From Ferrovaceae bacterium (lineage in GTDB: Bacteria; Pseudomonadota; Gammaproteobacteria; Burkholderiales; Ferrovaceae), in the NCBI GenBank assembly GCA_027311025.1, contig DAICZS010000009.1, positions 1 through 60,939 of the forward strand: a stretch of DNA of 60,939 nucleotides, written 5' to 3'. The notes beneath the pieces were generated by a model. It saw only the letters and a list, made by a program, of their open reading frames with translations. It did not search any database and was not told the origin of the DNA. Numbering within the stretch: the first letter of the stretch is position 1; each line of letters begins with the position of its first letter. The translations under genes were made by a program, and so were the position numbers. Shown here one piece after another: positions 37,123-55,904 of the stretch.

Positions 37123-39216
37123 TTACTTCTTGTTGATAATCGCTTCCGCCACATTGCGCGGAGCTTCCGAGTAGTGCTTGAATTCCATCGTATAAGTGGC
37201 GCGCCCCTGGGTCGCCGAACGCAGCGACGTGGAGTAACCAAACATTTCGGCAAGCGGCACTTCAGCCTTGATGACCTTGACGCCAGCCACGTCTTCCATG
37301 CCCTGGACCATGCCACGGCGTGAGGAAAGATCGCCCACCACGTTGCCCATGAACTCAGGGGGGGTTTCAACTTCCACGGCCATCATGGGCTCCAGCAACA
37401 CGGGGCTGGATTTGCGCATGCCATCCTTGAATGCCATGGAAGCCGCCATCTTGAAGGCGTTTTCGTTGGAGTCGACGTCGTGATACGAGCCGTAGTGCAA
37501 CGTCACTTTCACGTCCACCACAGGGAAGCCCGCCAGCACGCCGTTGGGCAGCGTATCGATGAGTCCCTTTTCCACGGCCGGGATGTATTCGCGCGGCACC
37601 ACGCCACCCTTGATGGCATCCACGAACTCAAAGCCCTTGCCGATTTCGTTGGGTTCAACCTTCAGCACCACGTGACCATACTGGCCACGGCCGCCGGACT
37701 GTTTGACGAACTTGCCTTCAACGCTGTCCACATGACCGCGAATGGTTTCGCGGTAGGCCACCTGGGGCTTGCCTACCGTGGCTTCCACGCTGAATTCGCG
37801 CCGCATGCGATCGACGATGATTTCAAGGTGCAGTTCGCCCATCCCGGAAATGATGGTCTGACCCGATTCTTCGTCGGTGTGGACGCGGAAGGAAGGATCT
37901 TCCTGAGCCAGGCGATTGAGGGCGATGCCCATCTTTTCCTGGTCTGCCTTGGTCTTGGGTTCAACGGCCTGGGAAATCACGGGCTCGGGGAACTCCATCT
38001 TTTCAAGGGTGATCACCTTGTCCGGGTCGCACAGGGTGTCGCCCGTGGTGGCTTCTTTCAGGCCCACTGCCGCAGCGATGTCGCCGGCGCGGACTTCCTT
38101 GATTTCTTCGCGCTGGTTGGCATGCATCTGCAGAATGCGCCCGATGCGCTCCTTGCGGCCCTTGATGGGATTGTAGATGGTGTCGCCGGAATTGATCACG
38201 CCGGAATAAACACGGAAGAAAATCAGCTGTCCGACAAACGGGTCGGTCATGATCTTGAATGCCAGTGCCGAGAACGGTTCCTTGTCGTCAGCCTTGCGCT
38301 CGCCCATCTTGCCATTTTCCAGTTCGCCATCCACGGGAGGAATGTCGACGGGGGAGGGCAGGTATTCGACGACGGCATCGAGCATGGCCTGCACGCCCTT
38401 GTTCTTGAACGCGCTACCGCACAGCATCGGGACGATTTCACCGGAAATGGTGCGCGCACGCAGGCCCTGGCGAATCTCCTCGAGGGTCAACTCGCCCGAC
38501 TCGAGGTATTTGTTCATCAATTCTTCGGAAGCTTCAGCAGCCGCTTCCACCATCTTTTCACGCCATTCCTCGGCAGATTCCTGCAGTTCTTCCGGAATGT
38601 CCCTGAACTCAAACTTCATCCCCTGTGACGCTTCGTCCCAGTAGATGGCTTTCATGCGGACCAGATCCACGACGCCGGCAAACTTTTCTTCGGCCCCGAT
38701 GGGAATCTGGATCAGCACCGGATTGCCGCGCAGGCGCTCCTTGATCTGACGGTAAACCTTGAAGAAATCAGCACCCACACGGTCCATCTTGTTGACGAAC
38801 GCGAGGCGCGGCACGCCGTACTTGTTGGCCTGGCGCCACACCGTTTCGGACTGGGGCTGCACGCCGCCCACCGAGTCGTACACCATGCAGGCACCGTCGA
38901 GCACCCGCATGGAGCGCTCCACTTCGATGGTGAAGTCCACGTGCCCCGGGGTGTCGATGATGTTGATGTGGTGCTCGGGAAACTTGCCTTCCATTCCCTT
39001 CCAGAAACAGGTCGTCGCAGCAGAGGTGATGGTGATGCCACGCTCCTGCTCTTGCTCCATCCAGTCCATGACGGCTGCGCCATCGTGCACTTCGCCAATC
39101 TTGTGCGACACGCCGGTATAGAACAGGACCCGTTCGGTGGTCGTGGTCTTACCCGCATCAATGTGTGCGGAAATGCCGATATTTCGGTACCGTTCGATGG
39201 GTGTTTTACGAGCCAA
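37123..39216 (-). CDS. fusA: Elongation factor G, TTG start
   Basis: A 697-residue translocase GTPase. It begins with [20 protein letters not shown] then [10 protein letters not shown] (G1), DTPGHVDF (G3) and [10 protein letters not shown] (G4). The start codon must be TTG 39216: an in-frame stop lies a few codons upstream and no ATG or GTG sits between it and the G1 loop. The upstream AGG-containing site is weak. A 198-base gap separates it from rpsG. Confidence 0.97.
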   Translation of the reverse strand: MARKTPIERYRNIGISAHIDAGKTTTTERVLFYTGVSHKIGEVHDGAAVMDWMEQEQERGITITSAATTCFWKGMEGKFPEHHINIIDTPGHVDFTIEVERSMRVLDGACMVYDSVGGVQPQSETVWRQANKYGVPRLAFVNKMDRVGADFFKVYRQIKERLRGNPVLIQIPIGAEEKFAGVVDLVRMKAIYWDEASQGMKFEFRDIPEELQESAEEWREKMVEAAAEASEELMNKYLESGELTLEEIRQGLRARTISGEIVPMLCGSAFKNKGVQAMLDAVVEYLPSPVDIPPVDGELENGKMGERKADDKEPFSALAFKIMTDPFVGQLIFFRVYSGVINSGDTIYNPIKGRKERIGRILQMHANQREEIKEVRAGDIAAAVGLKEATTGDTLCDPDKVITLEKMEFPEPVISQAVEPKTKADQEKMGIALNRLAQEDPSFRVHTDEESGQTIISGMGELHLEIIVDRMRREFSVEATVGKPQVAYRETIRGHVDSVEGKFVKQSGGRGQYGHVVLKVEPNEIGKGFEFVDAIKGGVVPREYIPAVEKGLIDTLPNGVLAGFPVVDVKVTLHYGSYHDVDSNENAFKMAASMAFKDGMRKSSPVLLEPMMAVEVETPPEFMGNVVGDLSSRRGMVQGMEDVAGVKVIKAEVPLAEMFGYSTSLRSATQGRATYTMEFKHYSEAPRNVAEAIINKK

Positions 39217-39253
39217 TTTCTTCTGCCTGTTGTGTGTTCAATCAATACGCCAA

Positions 39254-39277
39254 GGGCCCGGCATCCTGCCTGGGCCC
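39254..39277 (-). other. GC-rich hairpin in the rpsG-fusA spacer
   Basis: GGGCCC arms and an inner GGCA/TGCC stem with one bulged base form a strong hairpin 38 bases before fusA. On the minus strand a T run precedes it rather than follows it, so it is not a terminator. The rest of the 198-base spacer (39217-39414) holds no gene that I can see. In E. coli, S7 binds the rpsL-rpsG junction; this structure is in a different gap. Confidence 0.5.
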
Positions 39278-39414
39278 AAAAACGCCTCTGTATCATCTGC
39301 AGCAGGTACTCCCGCATGGGAAATACCGCTTTACCCGAATCGAGCGGCCCAACCGGCCGCCGATCTCCGCTATCCTGTCGTGAACCGACCGCGGATCGTG
39401 ATTCGGGTCAAACC

Positions 39415-39897
<483 letters not shown>

Positions 39898-39920
39898 TCA
39901 GAATTTTTCGGCAAACGACC

Positions 39921-40298
39921 TTAGGCCGCCTTCGGGCGCTTGGCGCCGTACTTGGAACGGGACTGCTTGCGATCCTTGACGCCGGCGGTATCGAGGCTGC
40001 CGCGCACCGTATGGTAACGGACCCCAGGAAGATCCTTGACCCGGCCGCCGCGAATCAGCACCACCGAGTGCTCCTGCAGGTTGTGGCCTTCGCCGCCAAT
40101 GTAGCTGGTCACTTCGAAACCGTTGGTCAGCCGCACCCGAGCCACTTTACGCAAAGCCGAATTCGGCTTTTTGGGCGTTGTGGTGTAGACGCGAGTGCAC
40201 ACGCCACGCTTTTGCGGCGAGTTGGCAAGCGCGGGTACCTTGCTCTTGGCCTTTTTAGCGATTCGCGGCTTGCGAATCAACTGGTTGATTGTAGGCAT
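39921..40298 (-). CDS. rpsL: 30S ribosomal protein S12
   Basis: A 125-residue decoding-centre protein. The streptomycin-related loops [16 protein letters not shown] and [17 protein letters not shown] carry the wild-type residues. First gene of the str operon, preceded by a consensus promoter and a nested leader hairpin. Confidence 0.98.
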   Translation of the reverse strand: MPTINQLIRKPRIAKKAKSKVPALANSPQKRGVCTRVYTTTPKKPNSALRKVARVRLTNGFEVTSYIGGEGHNLQEHSVVLIRGGRVKDLPGVRYHTVRGSLDTAGVKDRKQSRSKYGAKRPKAA

Positions 40299-40329
40299 TG
40301 TTCTTTATATCCCATGATCCGTGAAGGAC

Positions 40330-40371
40330 AGTCTTCGCGGAGGCAAATCGCAATTTGCCCCAAAAAAGACT
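40330..40371 (-). other. Nested hairpin in the rpsL leader
   Basis: On the minus strand AGTCTT/AAGACT (outer) and GGCAAAT/ATTTGCC (inner, four-base loop TGCG) are separated by a symmetric 6x6 internal loop. It begins at about the predicted transcription start of the rpsL promoter and ends 31 bases before the rpsL start. No poly-U follows. It may be a regulatory or stabilising 5' structure. Confidence 0.6.
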
Positions 40372-40375
40372 GATG

Positions 40376-40400
40376 ATTTTAGTTTGCTGTGCAACCCTTG

Positions 40401-40404
<4 letters not shown>
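40376..40404 (-). promoter_or_regulatory. str operon promoter; its -35 contains the rpoC stop codon
   Basis: On the minus strand TTGACA (40404-40399), 17 bases, TAAAAT (40381-40376). The TGA of rpoC (40403-40401) is inside the -35 hexamer. Transcription of rpsL-rpsG-fusA-tuf would start near 40369. Confidence 0.85.
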
Positions 40405-44603
<4,199 letters not shown>

Positions 44604-44693
44604 GCTTTACCTCCATCGAGTATCCCTTGTCGGCGACAAGGGAACCCAGTGATGAGTTCCGGAACCCGTAACTGTTGCCCGACAATTCCCTGC

Positions 44694-48764
<4,071 letters not shown>

Positions 48765-48806
48765 GTTGTCTCCACGGCAGAATGACAAATGCGTGAGGCG
48801 GGAGGA

Positions 48807-48840
48807 ATTGGGGACAGACCCCAATTCAGGGTCTGTCCCC
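48807..48840 (-). repeat. REP-like palindrome in the rplL-rpoB spacer
   Basis: A perfect 12-base inverted repeat, GGGGACAGACCC (48810-48821) and GGGTCTGTCCCC (48829-48840), with a 7-base loop. An alternative stem, ATTGGGG/CCCCAAT (48807-48813 with 48819-48825), would compete with it. The GGGGTCTGTCCCC core resembles short dispersed palindromes that occur with REP-associated transposases; that link is from memory. Confidence 0.7.
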
Positions 48841-48856
48841 ACCCACCATCCGGTCA

Positions 48857-48874
48857 CTTTCCGCTTGCGGAAAG
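48857..48874 (-). other. Hairpin 2 of the rplL-rpoB spacer
   Basis: CTTTCCG and CGGAAAG form a 7-bp stem with a four-base loop. In E. coli this intercistronic region holds an attenuator and an RNase III cut site, so these stems may do the same here. There is no poly-U. Confidence 0.5.
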
Positions 48875-48876
48875 CT

Positions 48877-48900
48877 GGGTTGACGGCGCCCCGTCAACCC
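48877..48900 (-). other. Hairpin 1 of the rplL-rpoB spacer
   Basis: GGGTTGACGG and CCGTCAACCC form a perfect 10-bp stem with a four-base loop, 18 bases after the rplL stop. It is the first structure met by polymerase leaving rplL and a good candidate for a partial attenuator or processing site. Confidence 0.6.
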
Positions 48901-48918
48901 GACCGGCTCATGCAGGAA

Positions 48919-49296
48919 TTACTTGATTTCGAAAGTTGCGCCAGCTTCGGCCAATTGCTTGGCAATCGCGTCGGCGTCGGCCTTCGAAACACCTTCCTTG
49001 ACGGACTTCGGTGCGCCGTCAACCAGATCCTTCGCTTCCTTCAGACCCAGGCCGGTGATGGTGCGGACCACCTTGATCACGTTGACCTTGTTGTCGCCGG
49101 CACCGGTCAGGATGACGTTGAACTCGGTCTTTTCTTCAACAGCGGCTGCGCCGGCTGCTGCAGGGGCGGCCACTGCCACGGCGGTTGCCGCTGCAGAAAC
49201 GCCAAACTTCTCTTCCATGTCCTTGATCATTTCGGACAGTTCAAGCACGGTCATGCCTGCGATTGCGTCCAGAATTTCAGATTTGCTGAGTGCCAT
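48919..49296 (-). CDS. rplL: 50S ribosomal protein L7/L12
   Basis: A 125-residue stalk protein, present in several copies per ribosome, that recruits translation factors. The N-terminal dimerisation part [20 protein letters not shown] is followed by an Ala/Val hinge, then the factor-binding domain with [23 protein letters not shown] 49296 has AAGGAG upstream. 15 bases after rplJ. Confidence 0.98.
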   Translation of the reverse strand: MALSKSEILDAIAGMTVLELSEMIKDMEEKFGVSAAATAVAVAAPAAAGAAAVEEKTEFNVILTGAGDNKVNVIKVVRTITGLGLKEAKDLVDGAPKSVKEGVSKADADAIAKQLAEAGATFEIK

Positions 49297-49311
49297 TTCC
49301 AACTCCTTAAA

Positions 49312-49839
49312 TTAAACAGTGGCTTGTTTTTGGTCGCGCACAGCTGCCAGGCCGCGCGCGAATTTGGCCGGGACTTCGTTGAGCGTCTGCACGAACTTTG
49401 CAACCGGAGCCTGCATGGTGCCCATCAACTTGGCGATGAGCTCGTCACGACTTGGCATGGTGGCCAGGCTGGCGACATCCTTGGGGGACATGACGAGATT
49501 CGCCATGGCACCGCCCTTGATGACCAACCGGTCATTTCCTTTTGAAAATTCGTGAATCACCTTTGCGGCCGCTACGGGATCGTCAGAAATGCCATACACC
49601 AGGGGCCCGACCATCTGGTCAGCCAAAGATGCAAATGGCGTCTCTGCTACCGCGCGACGCACAAGAGTGTTTTTCAGAACGCGGAAGTAAACCCCCGCTG
49701 CCCTGGCCTTGGCTCGTAGTACAGTCATATCGCTGACCGCCATCCCGCGATACTCTGCCAGGATGATGGACTGGGCACCGGAAATCTGGCCGGCAACCTC
49801 AGCGACAACTGCCTTTTTCTCTTCAAGATTGAGACTCAA
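49312..49839 (-). CDS. rplJ: 50S ribosomal protein L10, TTG start
   Basis: A 175-residue stalk base protein; with L12 it represses its own operon in E. coli. [20 protein letters not shown] is the family N-terminus. The start is TTG 49839 with GGAG nine bases upstream; no in-frame ATG lies nearby. It is preceded by a 232-base leader. Confidence 0.97.
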   Translation of the reverse strand: MSLNLEEKKAVVAEVAGQISGAQSIILAEYRGMAVSDMTVLRAKARAAGVYFRVLKNTLVRRAVAETPFASLADQMVGPLVYGISDDPVAAAKVIHEFSKGNDRLVIKGGAMANLVMSPKDVASLATMPSRDELIAKLMGTMQAPVAKFVQTLNEVPAKFARGLAAVRDQKQATV

Positions 49840-50071
49840 GGTCTGTTCTCCATTAAGATTACGGAACCACAGCGAACCGTGATTCCAACCACGGCGACCT
49901 TTCTTTCAGGGCTTTGGTGCCAACTGCCACCAATGAAACTTGACCTTCCATCAGGGTACGCCATCTGCGTAGGCTGTCTTGCGACGATTAAACCCATGAA
50001 ACGGGTCCCTACGGTCTTTGATGTCCAGTCGGGGAAACTTCCCCCGACTGCCCAAAGTCTGTTGCGCTTCC
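49840..50071 (-). promoter_or_regulatory. rplJ leader (probable L10-type autoregulatory region)
   Basis: A 232-base gap with no gene. Just after the rplA stop there is a 9-bp stem (CAGTCGGGG 50026-50034 with CCCCGACTG 50042-50050). Further along there are shorter pairings such as ACCC/GGGT. In many bacteria this leader binds L10-L12 to shut off rplJL. I infer the same here from position and size; I did not model the fold. Confidence 0.6.
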
Positions 50072-50767
50072 TTACACCGCGAGGGTGGTGTTATCCACGC
50101 GGATACCCACACCCATGGTGCTGGAAACTGAAATTTTTCTGAGGTAGATGCCCTTGGCCGTAGCGGGACGCGCACGATTGAGCGCACCCAACAGGGCCAC
50201 GAGGTTTTCCTGCAAGGCGTCGACCGTAAACGAAGCACGGCCGATGGAGCAATGCACCAGGCCTGCCTTGTCGGTTCGATATTGCACCTGCCCCGCCTTG
50301 GCGTTCCTGACCGCGCCCGCCACATCGGCAGATACCGTACCCACTTTGGGATTCGGCATCAGGCCACGCGGACCCAGCACCTGGCCCAACGGGCCGACGA
50401 TGCGCATGGCATCCGGCGAGGCGATGACCACGTCGAAATCCATGAAACCACCCTTGATCTTTTCTGCGAGATCCTCGAATCCCACATGCTCGGCACCGGC
50501 GGCGCGGGCCTTTTCAGCGTTTTCGCCCTGGGCAAACACGGCGACACGCATGGTCTTGCCGGTTCCTCTGGGCAATACGACAGAACCCCGTACCTGCTGG
50601 TCAGACTTCTTGGCATCAATGCCCAGATTGACCGCCACATCCACGGATTCGTCAAATTTTGCGGTGGCCGTTTTCTTGACCAGTTCCAGTGCCCCCGCAA
50701 CCGGGTATGACTTGGAACGATCGATCTCGGCACGCAATGCCTTGTGGCGCTTGGATACTGTAGCCAT
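50072..50767 (-). CDS. rplA: 50S ribosomal protein L1
   Basis: A 231-residue L1-stalk protein that moves the E-site tRNA and represses its own operon in E. coli. [20 protein letters not shown] starts it; [20 protein letters not shown] is the signature. Its ATG shares one base with the rplK stop (TAATG). Confidence 0.98.
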   Translation of the reverse strand: MATVSKRHKALRAEIDRSKSYPVAGALELVKKTATAKFDESVDVAVNLGIDAKKSDQQVRGSVVLPRGTGKTMRVAVFAQGENAEKARAAGAEHVGFEDLAEKIKGGFMDFDVVIASPDAMRIVGPLGQVLGPRGLMPNPKVGTVSADVAGAVRNAKAGQVQYRTDKAGLVHCSIGRASFTVDALQENLVALLGALNRARPATAKGIYLRKISVSSTMGVGIRVDNTTLAV

Positions 50768-51201
50768 TATTTCACCCCCTCCACTTCAATGCCCATGCTG
50801 CGTGCGCTACCTGCCACGGTGCGTACCGCAGCATCCAGATCGGAAGCCGTGAGATCGGGCATTTTGGTCGTAGCAATGGCTTCGGCCTGCGCCCGGGTCA
50901 GCTTGCCCACCTTGTCGGTATGGGGCTTGGGGCTTCCCTTGGCGACACCGGCGGCCTTTTTGATCAGGACCGTTGCCGGCGGGGTTTTCATGATGAAGGT
51001 GAAACTCTTGTCGGCGAAGGCGGTAATCACCACCGGTACCGGCAGACCGACTTCCATGCCCTGTGTCTGGGCGTTGAAAGCCTTGCAGAATTCCATGATG
51101 TTGAGGCCCCTCTGGCCCAGTGCCGGGCCAATGGGCGGGCTAGGATTTGCCTTGCCCGCAGGGACTTGCAACTTGATATACCCTACGATTTTTTTTGCCA
51201 T
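50767..51201 (-). CDS. rplK: 50S ribosomal protein L11
   Basis: A 144-residue protein of the GTPase centre, needed for stringent-response sensing by RelA. The proline-rich N-terminal domain [20 protein letters not shown] is intact. First gene of the L11 operon part, 106 bases after nusG. Confidence 0.98.
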   Translation of the reverse strand: MAKKIVGYIKLQVPAGKANPSPPIGPALGQRGLNIMEFCKAFNAQTQGMEVGLPVPVVITAFADKSFTFIMKTPPATVLIKKAAGVAKGSPKPHTDKVGKLTRAQAEAIATTKMPDLTASDLDAAVRTVAGSARSMGIEVEGVK

Positions 51202-51227
51202 TTCAGCTCCATGTCATGGGTTCAATC

Positions 51228-51247
51228 GGATGGCACCCTTGCCATCC
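51228..51247 (-). other. Hairpin in the rplK leader
   Basis: GGATGGCA and TGCCATCC form an 8-bp stem with a four-base loop, 26 bases before the rplK start. A second stem, GCCTGAC/GTCAGGC (51296-51313), overlaps the nusG stop. The L1 repression target of E. coli lies in this leader; whether either stem is that target is not established. Confidence 0.45.
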
Positions 51248-51307
51248 TCCCCGGAAAATCAGCCAGGTCCTCGATGGACGCGACCGAACGGACCAGCCTG
51301 ACGAAAG

Positions 51308-51841
51308 TCAGGCCTTTTCCACCTGTCCGAAATCCAGCTCAACGGGTGTCGAGCGCCCGAAAATCAGCACCGACACGCGCAGTTTGTTCTTGTCGTAATT
51401 CACTTCTTCCACATTGCCGTGGAAGTCGGTAAATGGACCATCCTTGACCCGTACCGATTCGCCCACTTCGAACAGCACCTTGGGACGGGGCTTTTCCACC
51501 CCTTCCTGCACCTGATGCAGGATGCTGTCCACTTCCTTGTCCGTGATCGGCGTAGGCTTGTTGGCCCGTCCACCCACAAAACCCGTGACCTTGGGCGTGC
51601 TCTTGACGAGGTGCCAGGACTCATCCGTCATGTCCATCTGGACCAGGATGTATCCCGGAAAAAACTTCCGTTCGCTGATGCTTTTCTGGCCACCCTTCAT
51701 CTCGATCACTTCTTCGACGGGTACCAGAATCTCGCCAAACTGGTCCTGCATGCCGGAGCGCGCTATCCGCTCAATCAACGCACGCTGAACACTTTTCTCG
51801 AAGCCCGAGTAGGCGTGAACCACATACCAACGCATCGCCAT
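51308..51841 (-). CDS. nusG: Transcription termination/antitermination protein NusG
   Basis: A 177-residue elongation factor that joins RNA polymerase to Rho or the ribosome. The NGN domain begins [20 protein letters not shown] and the KOW domain has [20 protein letters not shown]. Start ATG 51841 shares one base with the secE stop; ATG 51835 is an alternative. Confidence 0.97.
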   Translation of the reverse strand: MAMRWYVVHAYSGFEKSVQRALIERIARSGMQDQFGEILVPVEEVIEMKGGQKSISERKFFPGYILVQMDMTDESWHLVKSTPKVTGFVGGRANKPTPITDKEVDSILHQVQEGVEKPRPKVLFEVGESVRVKDGPFTDFHGNVEEVNYDKNKLRVSVLIFGRSTPVELDFGQVEKA

Positions 51842-52188
51842 CACTCAGCCCTTCCCATCAGTCGTTGCACGATCACCAGAAGTCCCCAATCCACCAGCCA
51901 GAGAAACAGCCCCATCACCAGCACCAGCGCAAAAACCACCAGGGTGGTCTGCCAGGTTTCCTTGCGTGAAGGCCATACCACGCGCCGGGTCTCGGCAATG
52001 GCTTCCTGACCAAATCGATAAAACTCCTGTCCGGGCGCCGTAAACCAGGCAGCCGCCGCACCCAGACCCAAGCCCGCCAGCACCGACAGCACGCGCAGGA
52101 TCAGCGCGTGCTCGGACAGCTGGTAGTACCCTACGATTCCTGCGATTACCAACGCAATCGCGAAACCAAATTTGATCTTGTCCGCCAT
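51841..52188 (-). CDS. secE: Protein translocase subunit SecE
   Basis: A 115-residue three-helix subunit of the Sec translocon, with the conserved amphipathic block [20 protein letters not shown] before the last helix. The long three-helix form is as in E. coli (127 residues). It lies 36 bases after tRNA-Trp and is coupled to nusG. Confidence 0.96.
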   Translation of the reverse strand: MADKIKFGFAIALVIAGIVGYYQLSEHALILRVLSVLAGLGLGAAAAWFTAPGQEFYRFGQEAIAETRRVVWPSRKETWQTTLVVFALVLVMGLFLWLVDWGLLVIVQRLMGRAE

Positions 52189-52224
52189 GCCAGCGAAAGT
52201 CCTTATGCCGTGCTAGTGTCTGTG

Positions 52225-52300
52225 TGGCAGGCCAGGAGGGCCTCGAACCCCCAACCTACGGTTTTGGAGACCGTCACTCTGCCAATTGAGCTACTGGCCT
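52225..52300 (-). tRNA. trnW: tRNA-Trp (anticodon CCA)
   Basis: A 76-base cloverleaf with the acceptor stem AGGCCAG/CTGGCCT, anticodon loop TCTCCAAAA with CCA, the T-loop GTTCGAACC and an encoded 3' CCA. It sits between tuf copy 2 and secE and is probably processed from their shared transcript. Confidence 0.97.
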
Positions 52301-52313
52301 GCTGCTCCCACAC

Positions 52314-53504
<1,191 letters not shown>

Positions 53505-53557
53505 ATCGATTTCCTTGAGAGTACTCAGCTAGCGCCGATGATCGTCGTTAAGTCATT

Positions 53558-53632
<75 letters not shown>

Positions 53633-53654
53633 CTTGCTTTCACCACATTCTGCA

Positions 53655-53728
53655 TGGAGCGGGTGAAGGGAATCGAACCCTCGTCGTAAGCTTGGAAGGC
53701 TTCTGCTCTACCATTGAGCTACACCCGC
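53655..53728 (-). tRNA. trnG: tRNA-Gly (anticodon TCC)
   Basis: A 74-base cloverleaf: acceptor GCGGGTG/CACCCGC, loop CTTCCAA with anticodon TCC, T-loop GTTCGATTC and encoded CCA. Second tRNA of the cluster. Confidence 0.97.
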
Positions 53729-53777
53729 GCGTCCGAATTCCAGTGCAACCTGTGAAATACATCCACCACCGGTCGGG

Positions 53778-53862
<85 letters not shown>

Positions 53863-53876
53863 AAAACGAACCCGTA

Positions 53877-53905
53877 ATTATGGGCCAGTGTCAATAGGCT
53901 GTCAA
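53877..53905 (-). promoter_or_regulatory. Promoter of the tRNA-tuf operon; its -35 contains the gtrA-like stop codon
   Basis: On the minus strand TTGACA (53905-53900), 17 bases, CATAAT (53882-53877), with a start near 53870, eight bases before tRNA-Tyr. The TGA of the gtrA-like gene (53904-53902) lies inside the -35 hexamer. Confidence 0.8.
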
Positions 53906-54309
53906 TGCTTAAATCGATTCCGAAATACCCACCAGCGCGAAACCCCGTAATTGAAGGCCATTCCAGCCACCGACCCCAATGCCACGGCCAGTGCCGGTTG
54001 CTGCGCCAGCTCCTGGCTGGCAAAGATCGCGACCAGATAAACCCCGTTGTTGACCACCCCGCCCAGGCCATTGGCCCAGACATAACGCAACCACTCGCGC
54101 AACCACTGGGGGTGCGCCCGTTTTGCGAAGGTAAAGCGTCGATTGAGCGCCCAGGTTGCGCTCACGGCCAGCGAAAACCCCACGGCCTTGGCGCTGACGA
54201 GATCCAGCCCCGCCCGTCTTGTGAGCAAGACCACCGTTCCGGCGTCCACACAAAACCCGACGCAACCCACCAACGCAAACGAAAGGATTTCACGAGCCCG
54301 CGAATGCAC
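53902..54309 (-). CDS. GtrA-like membrane protein
   Basis: A small four-helix membrane protein of the GtrA family, which is thought to flip polyprenyl-phosphate-linked sugars. Segments EILSFALVGCVGFCVDAGTV and NRRFTFAKRAHPQWLREWLR are typical, and the C-terminus has FNYGVSRWWVFRNRF. GTG 54309 has AAGGA five bases upstream and gives 135 residues; TTG 54345 (147 residues) is possible. It is divergent from a glycosyltransferase of the kind that makes such lipid-linked sugars. Confidence 0.88.
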   Translation of the reverse strand: MHSRAREILSFALVGCVGFCVDAGTVVLLTRRAGLDLVSAKAVGFSLAVSATWALNRRFTFAKRAHPQWLREWLRYVWANGLGGVVNNGVYLVAIFASQELAQQPALAVALGSVAGMAFNYGVSRWWVFRNRFKH

Positions 54310-54351
54310 AGCATTCCTTTTGATTTTGAAGGTTTTTTCTGACAACAGCGG

Positions 54352-54357
54352 TATAAT
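54352..54357 (+). promoter_or_regulatory. Possible -10 element for the glycosyltransferase gene
   Basis: A perfect TATAAT 50 bases before ATG 54407. No good -35 is seen at 17 bases; TTGAAG at 54326-54331 is 20 bases away. Reported as a weak candidate. Confidence 0.35.
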
Positions 54358-54406
54358 ACAGGGTGTTGAACTTAGCGTTCCAACTCATGCGTCATTCATC
54401 GATACC

Positions 54407-55354
54407 ATGCAACCCACGCTCAGCCTGATCGTTCCGATGCGCAATGAGGCCGCCAACATCGGCCCCTTCTACGAGCGCATCCGCTCCGTGCTGGACCCCC
54501 TGGGCGAATCCTGGGAGATGGTGTGCGTCAATGACGGCAGTGGAGACGCCACGCTGCAGCGGCTTTTGACGCTGCGCACGCTGGATCCGCGCATCGTCGT
54601 CATCGATTTGTCCCGAAATTTTGGCAAGGAAGCGGCCTTGACCGCCGGCCTGGACCACGCACGGGGCGATGCCGTCATCCCCATGGATGCAGACCTGCAG
54701 GACCCACCAGAGCTCATTCCCGAGCTTCTGGCACGCTGGCGGGAAGGGTTCGAGGTGGTACTGGCCATTCGCACCAGCCGCGCCAGCGACAGTCTTTTCA
54801 AACGCACCACGGCGCACCTGTTCTACAGTTTCATCAATCGCCTGAGCACCGTTCCCATTCCCGCCAATGCCGGCGACTTCCGCCTGATGTCGCGCGCCGT
54901 CGTCGAAGCCATCCAGCAACTGCCAGAGCGGCGGCGCTTCATGAAGGGACTGTTTGCCTGGGTTGGCTTCAAAACCGCTGAGGTGCATTACCAGCGCCCG
55001 CCCCGGCACGCAGGCCAAACCAATTTCAATTACTGGCGCTTGTGGAATTTTGCCCTGGAGGGCATCACTTCCTTCAGCCACATTCCACTCAAGATGTCAT
55101 CCTACTTCGGGTTGCTGGTGTCTTTCTTCGCGTTTCTGTACGCTGTCAAAATCATCATAGACACCTGGGTCTACGGTAACCCCGTCAAGGGTTATCCCTC
55201 CATCATGGTGGCCATCCTTTTTTTCTCCGGTGTGCAACTGGTTGCCATCGGCGTGATTGGCGAATACCTGGGCCGCCTGTATGAGGAAAGCAAACAACGG
55301 CCCGTTTACCTGATCAGAAAATGCTATGGCCCCCCGCCATCCGAACCGAGTTGA
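54407..55354 (+). CDS. Family 2 glycosyltransferase, GtrB/dolichol-phosphate-sugar synthase type
   Basis: A 315-residue enzyme that moves a sugar from a nucleotide donor to undecaprenyl phosphate on the inner membrane. The GT-A domain shows LSLIVPMRNEAANI, VNDGSGD, and the metal motif MDADLQDPPEL. Two membrane helices follow at about residues 230-290. ATG 54407 gives the usual start of the family; the ribosome binding site is weak. It is divergent from the gtrA-like gene. Together they could modify a surface polymer; the sugar is unknown. Confidence 0.92.
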   Translation: MQPTLSLIVPMRNEAANIGPFYERIRSVLDPLGESWEMVCVNDGSGDATLQRLLTLRTLDPRIVVIDLSRNFGKEAALTAGLDHARGDAVIPMDADLQDPPELIPELLARWREGFEVVLAIRTSRASDSLFKRTTAHLFYSFINRLSTVPIPANAGDFRLMSRAVVEAIQQLPERRRFMKGLFAWVGFKTAEVHYQRPPRHAGQTNFNYWRLWNFALEGITSFSHIPLKMSSYFGLLVSFFAFLYAVKIIIDTWVYGNPVKGYPSIMVAILFFSGVQLVAIGVIGEYLGRLYEESKQRPVYLIRKCYGPPPSEPS

Positions 55355-55355
55355 G

Positions 55356-55901
55356 ATGATGACGCCAAAAACCACATGGATCCTGTTGCTGGTGGCAGCC
55401 CTTGCAGGTTGCAGTGCCATTCTGCCGCAATCGGAAAACACTGACGTCAACCCCTGGACCAGCTACCAGGAAATGCAGACGATGTTCGACAGCATCATCC
55501 CCCACAAAACCACGGTGGAGGACCTCAAGGCCCTGAAGCTGGATCCGCACACCAACCCCAACATTGCCATCCTGAACTATTCCGACATTCTGCGTCGTTT
55601 CATTCCCAGCCCCTCCATCAACGCGCATGACCTGGACCTGGGCGTTCAGGAATGCATCAAGGCCAAGATGGAATGCGAAGGTTATGAAATCAACCAGGCG
55701 GTCATGGAGAGCAACCGTTATGGAAACTTTTTTATTGATTTCTTCAACTTCAAACGACAGACGAACATCGAGGGCTGGCGCTTCAACGGCATCCTGCTGA
55801 TCAAGGACAACATCGTCATCTACAAGCTGACTGGCGGCGAACCCGCCATCCATAAAAACGAAGAGCACCTCAACCCACTGGGGCCCCTGCAGATTTTCTG
55901 A
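55356..55901 (+). CDS. Putative lipoprotein
   Basis: About 181 residues. A short basic start, a hydrophobic core and the lipobox LAGC (Cys19) mark a lipoprotein signal peptide. The mature protein is mixed alpha/beta and has no motif I know. ATG 55356 starts just after the glycosyltransferase TGA, so the two are coupled. The link to glycosylation is only by position. Confidence 0.75.
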   Translation: MMTPKTTWILLLVAALAGCSAILPQSENTDVNPWTSYQEMQTMFDSIIPHKTTVEDLKALKLDPHTNPNIAILNYSDILRRFIPSPSINAHDLDLGVQECIKAKMECEGYEINQAVMESNRYGNFFIDFFNFKRQTNIEGWRFNGILLIKDNIVIYKLTGGEPAIHKNEEHLNPLGPLQIF

Positions 55902-55904
55902 AGG

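Noticed and set aside
51296-51313. Rho-independent terminator at the end of nusG
   Set aside because: The 7-bp stem is good but there is no poly-U on the minus strand, and rplK is normally read through from nusG.
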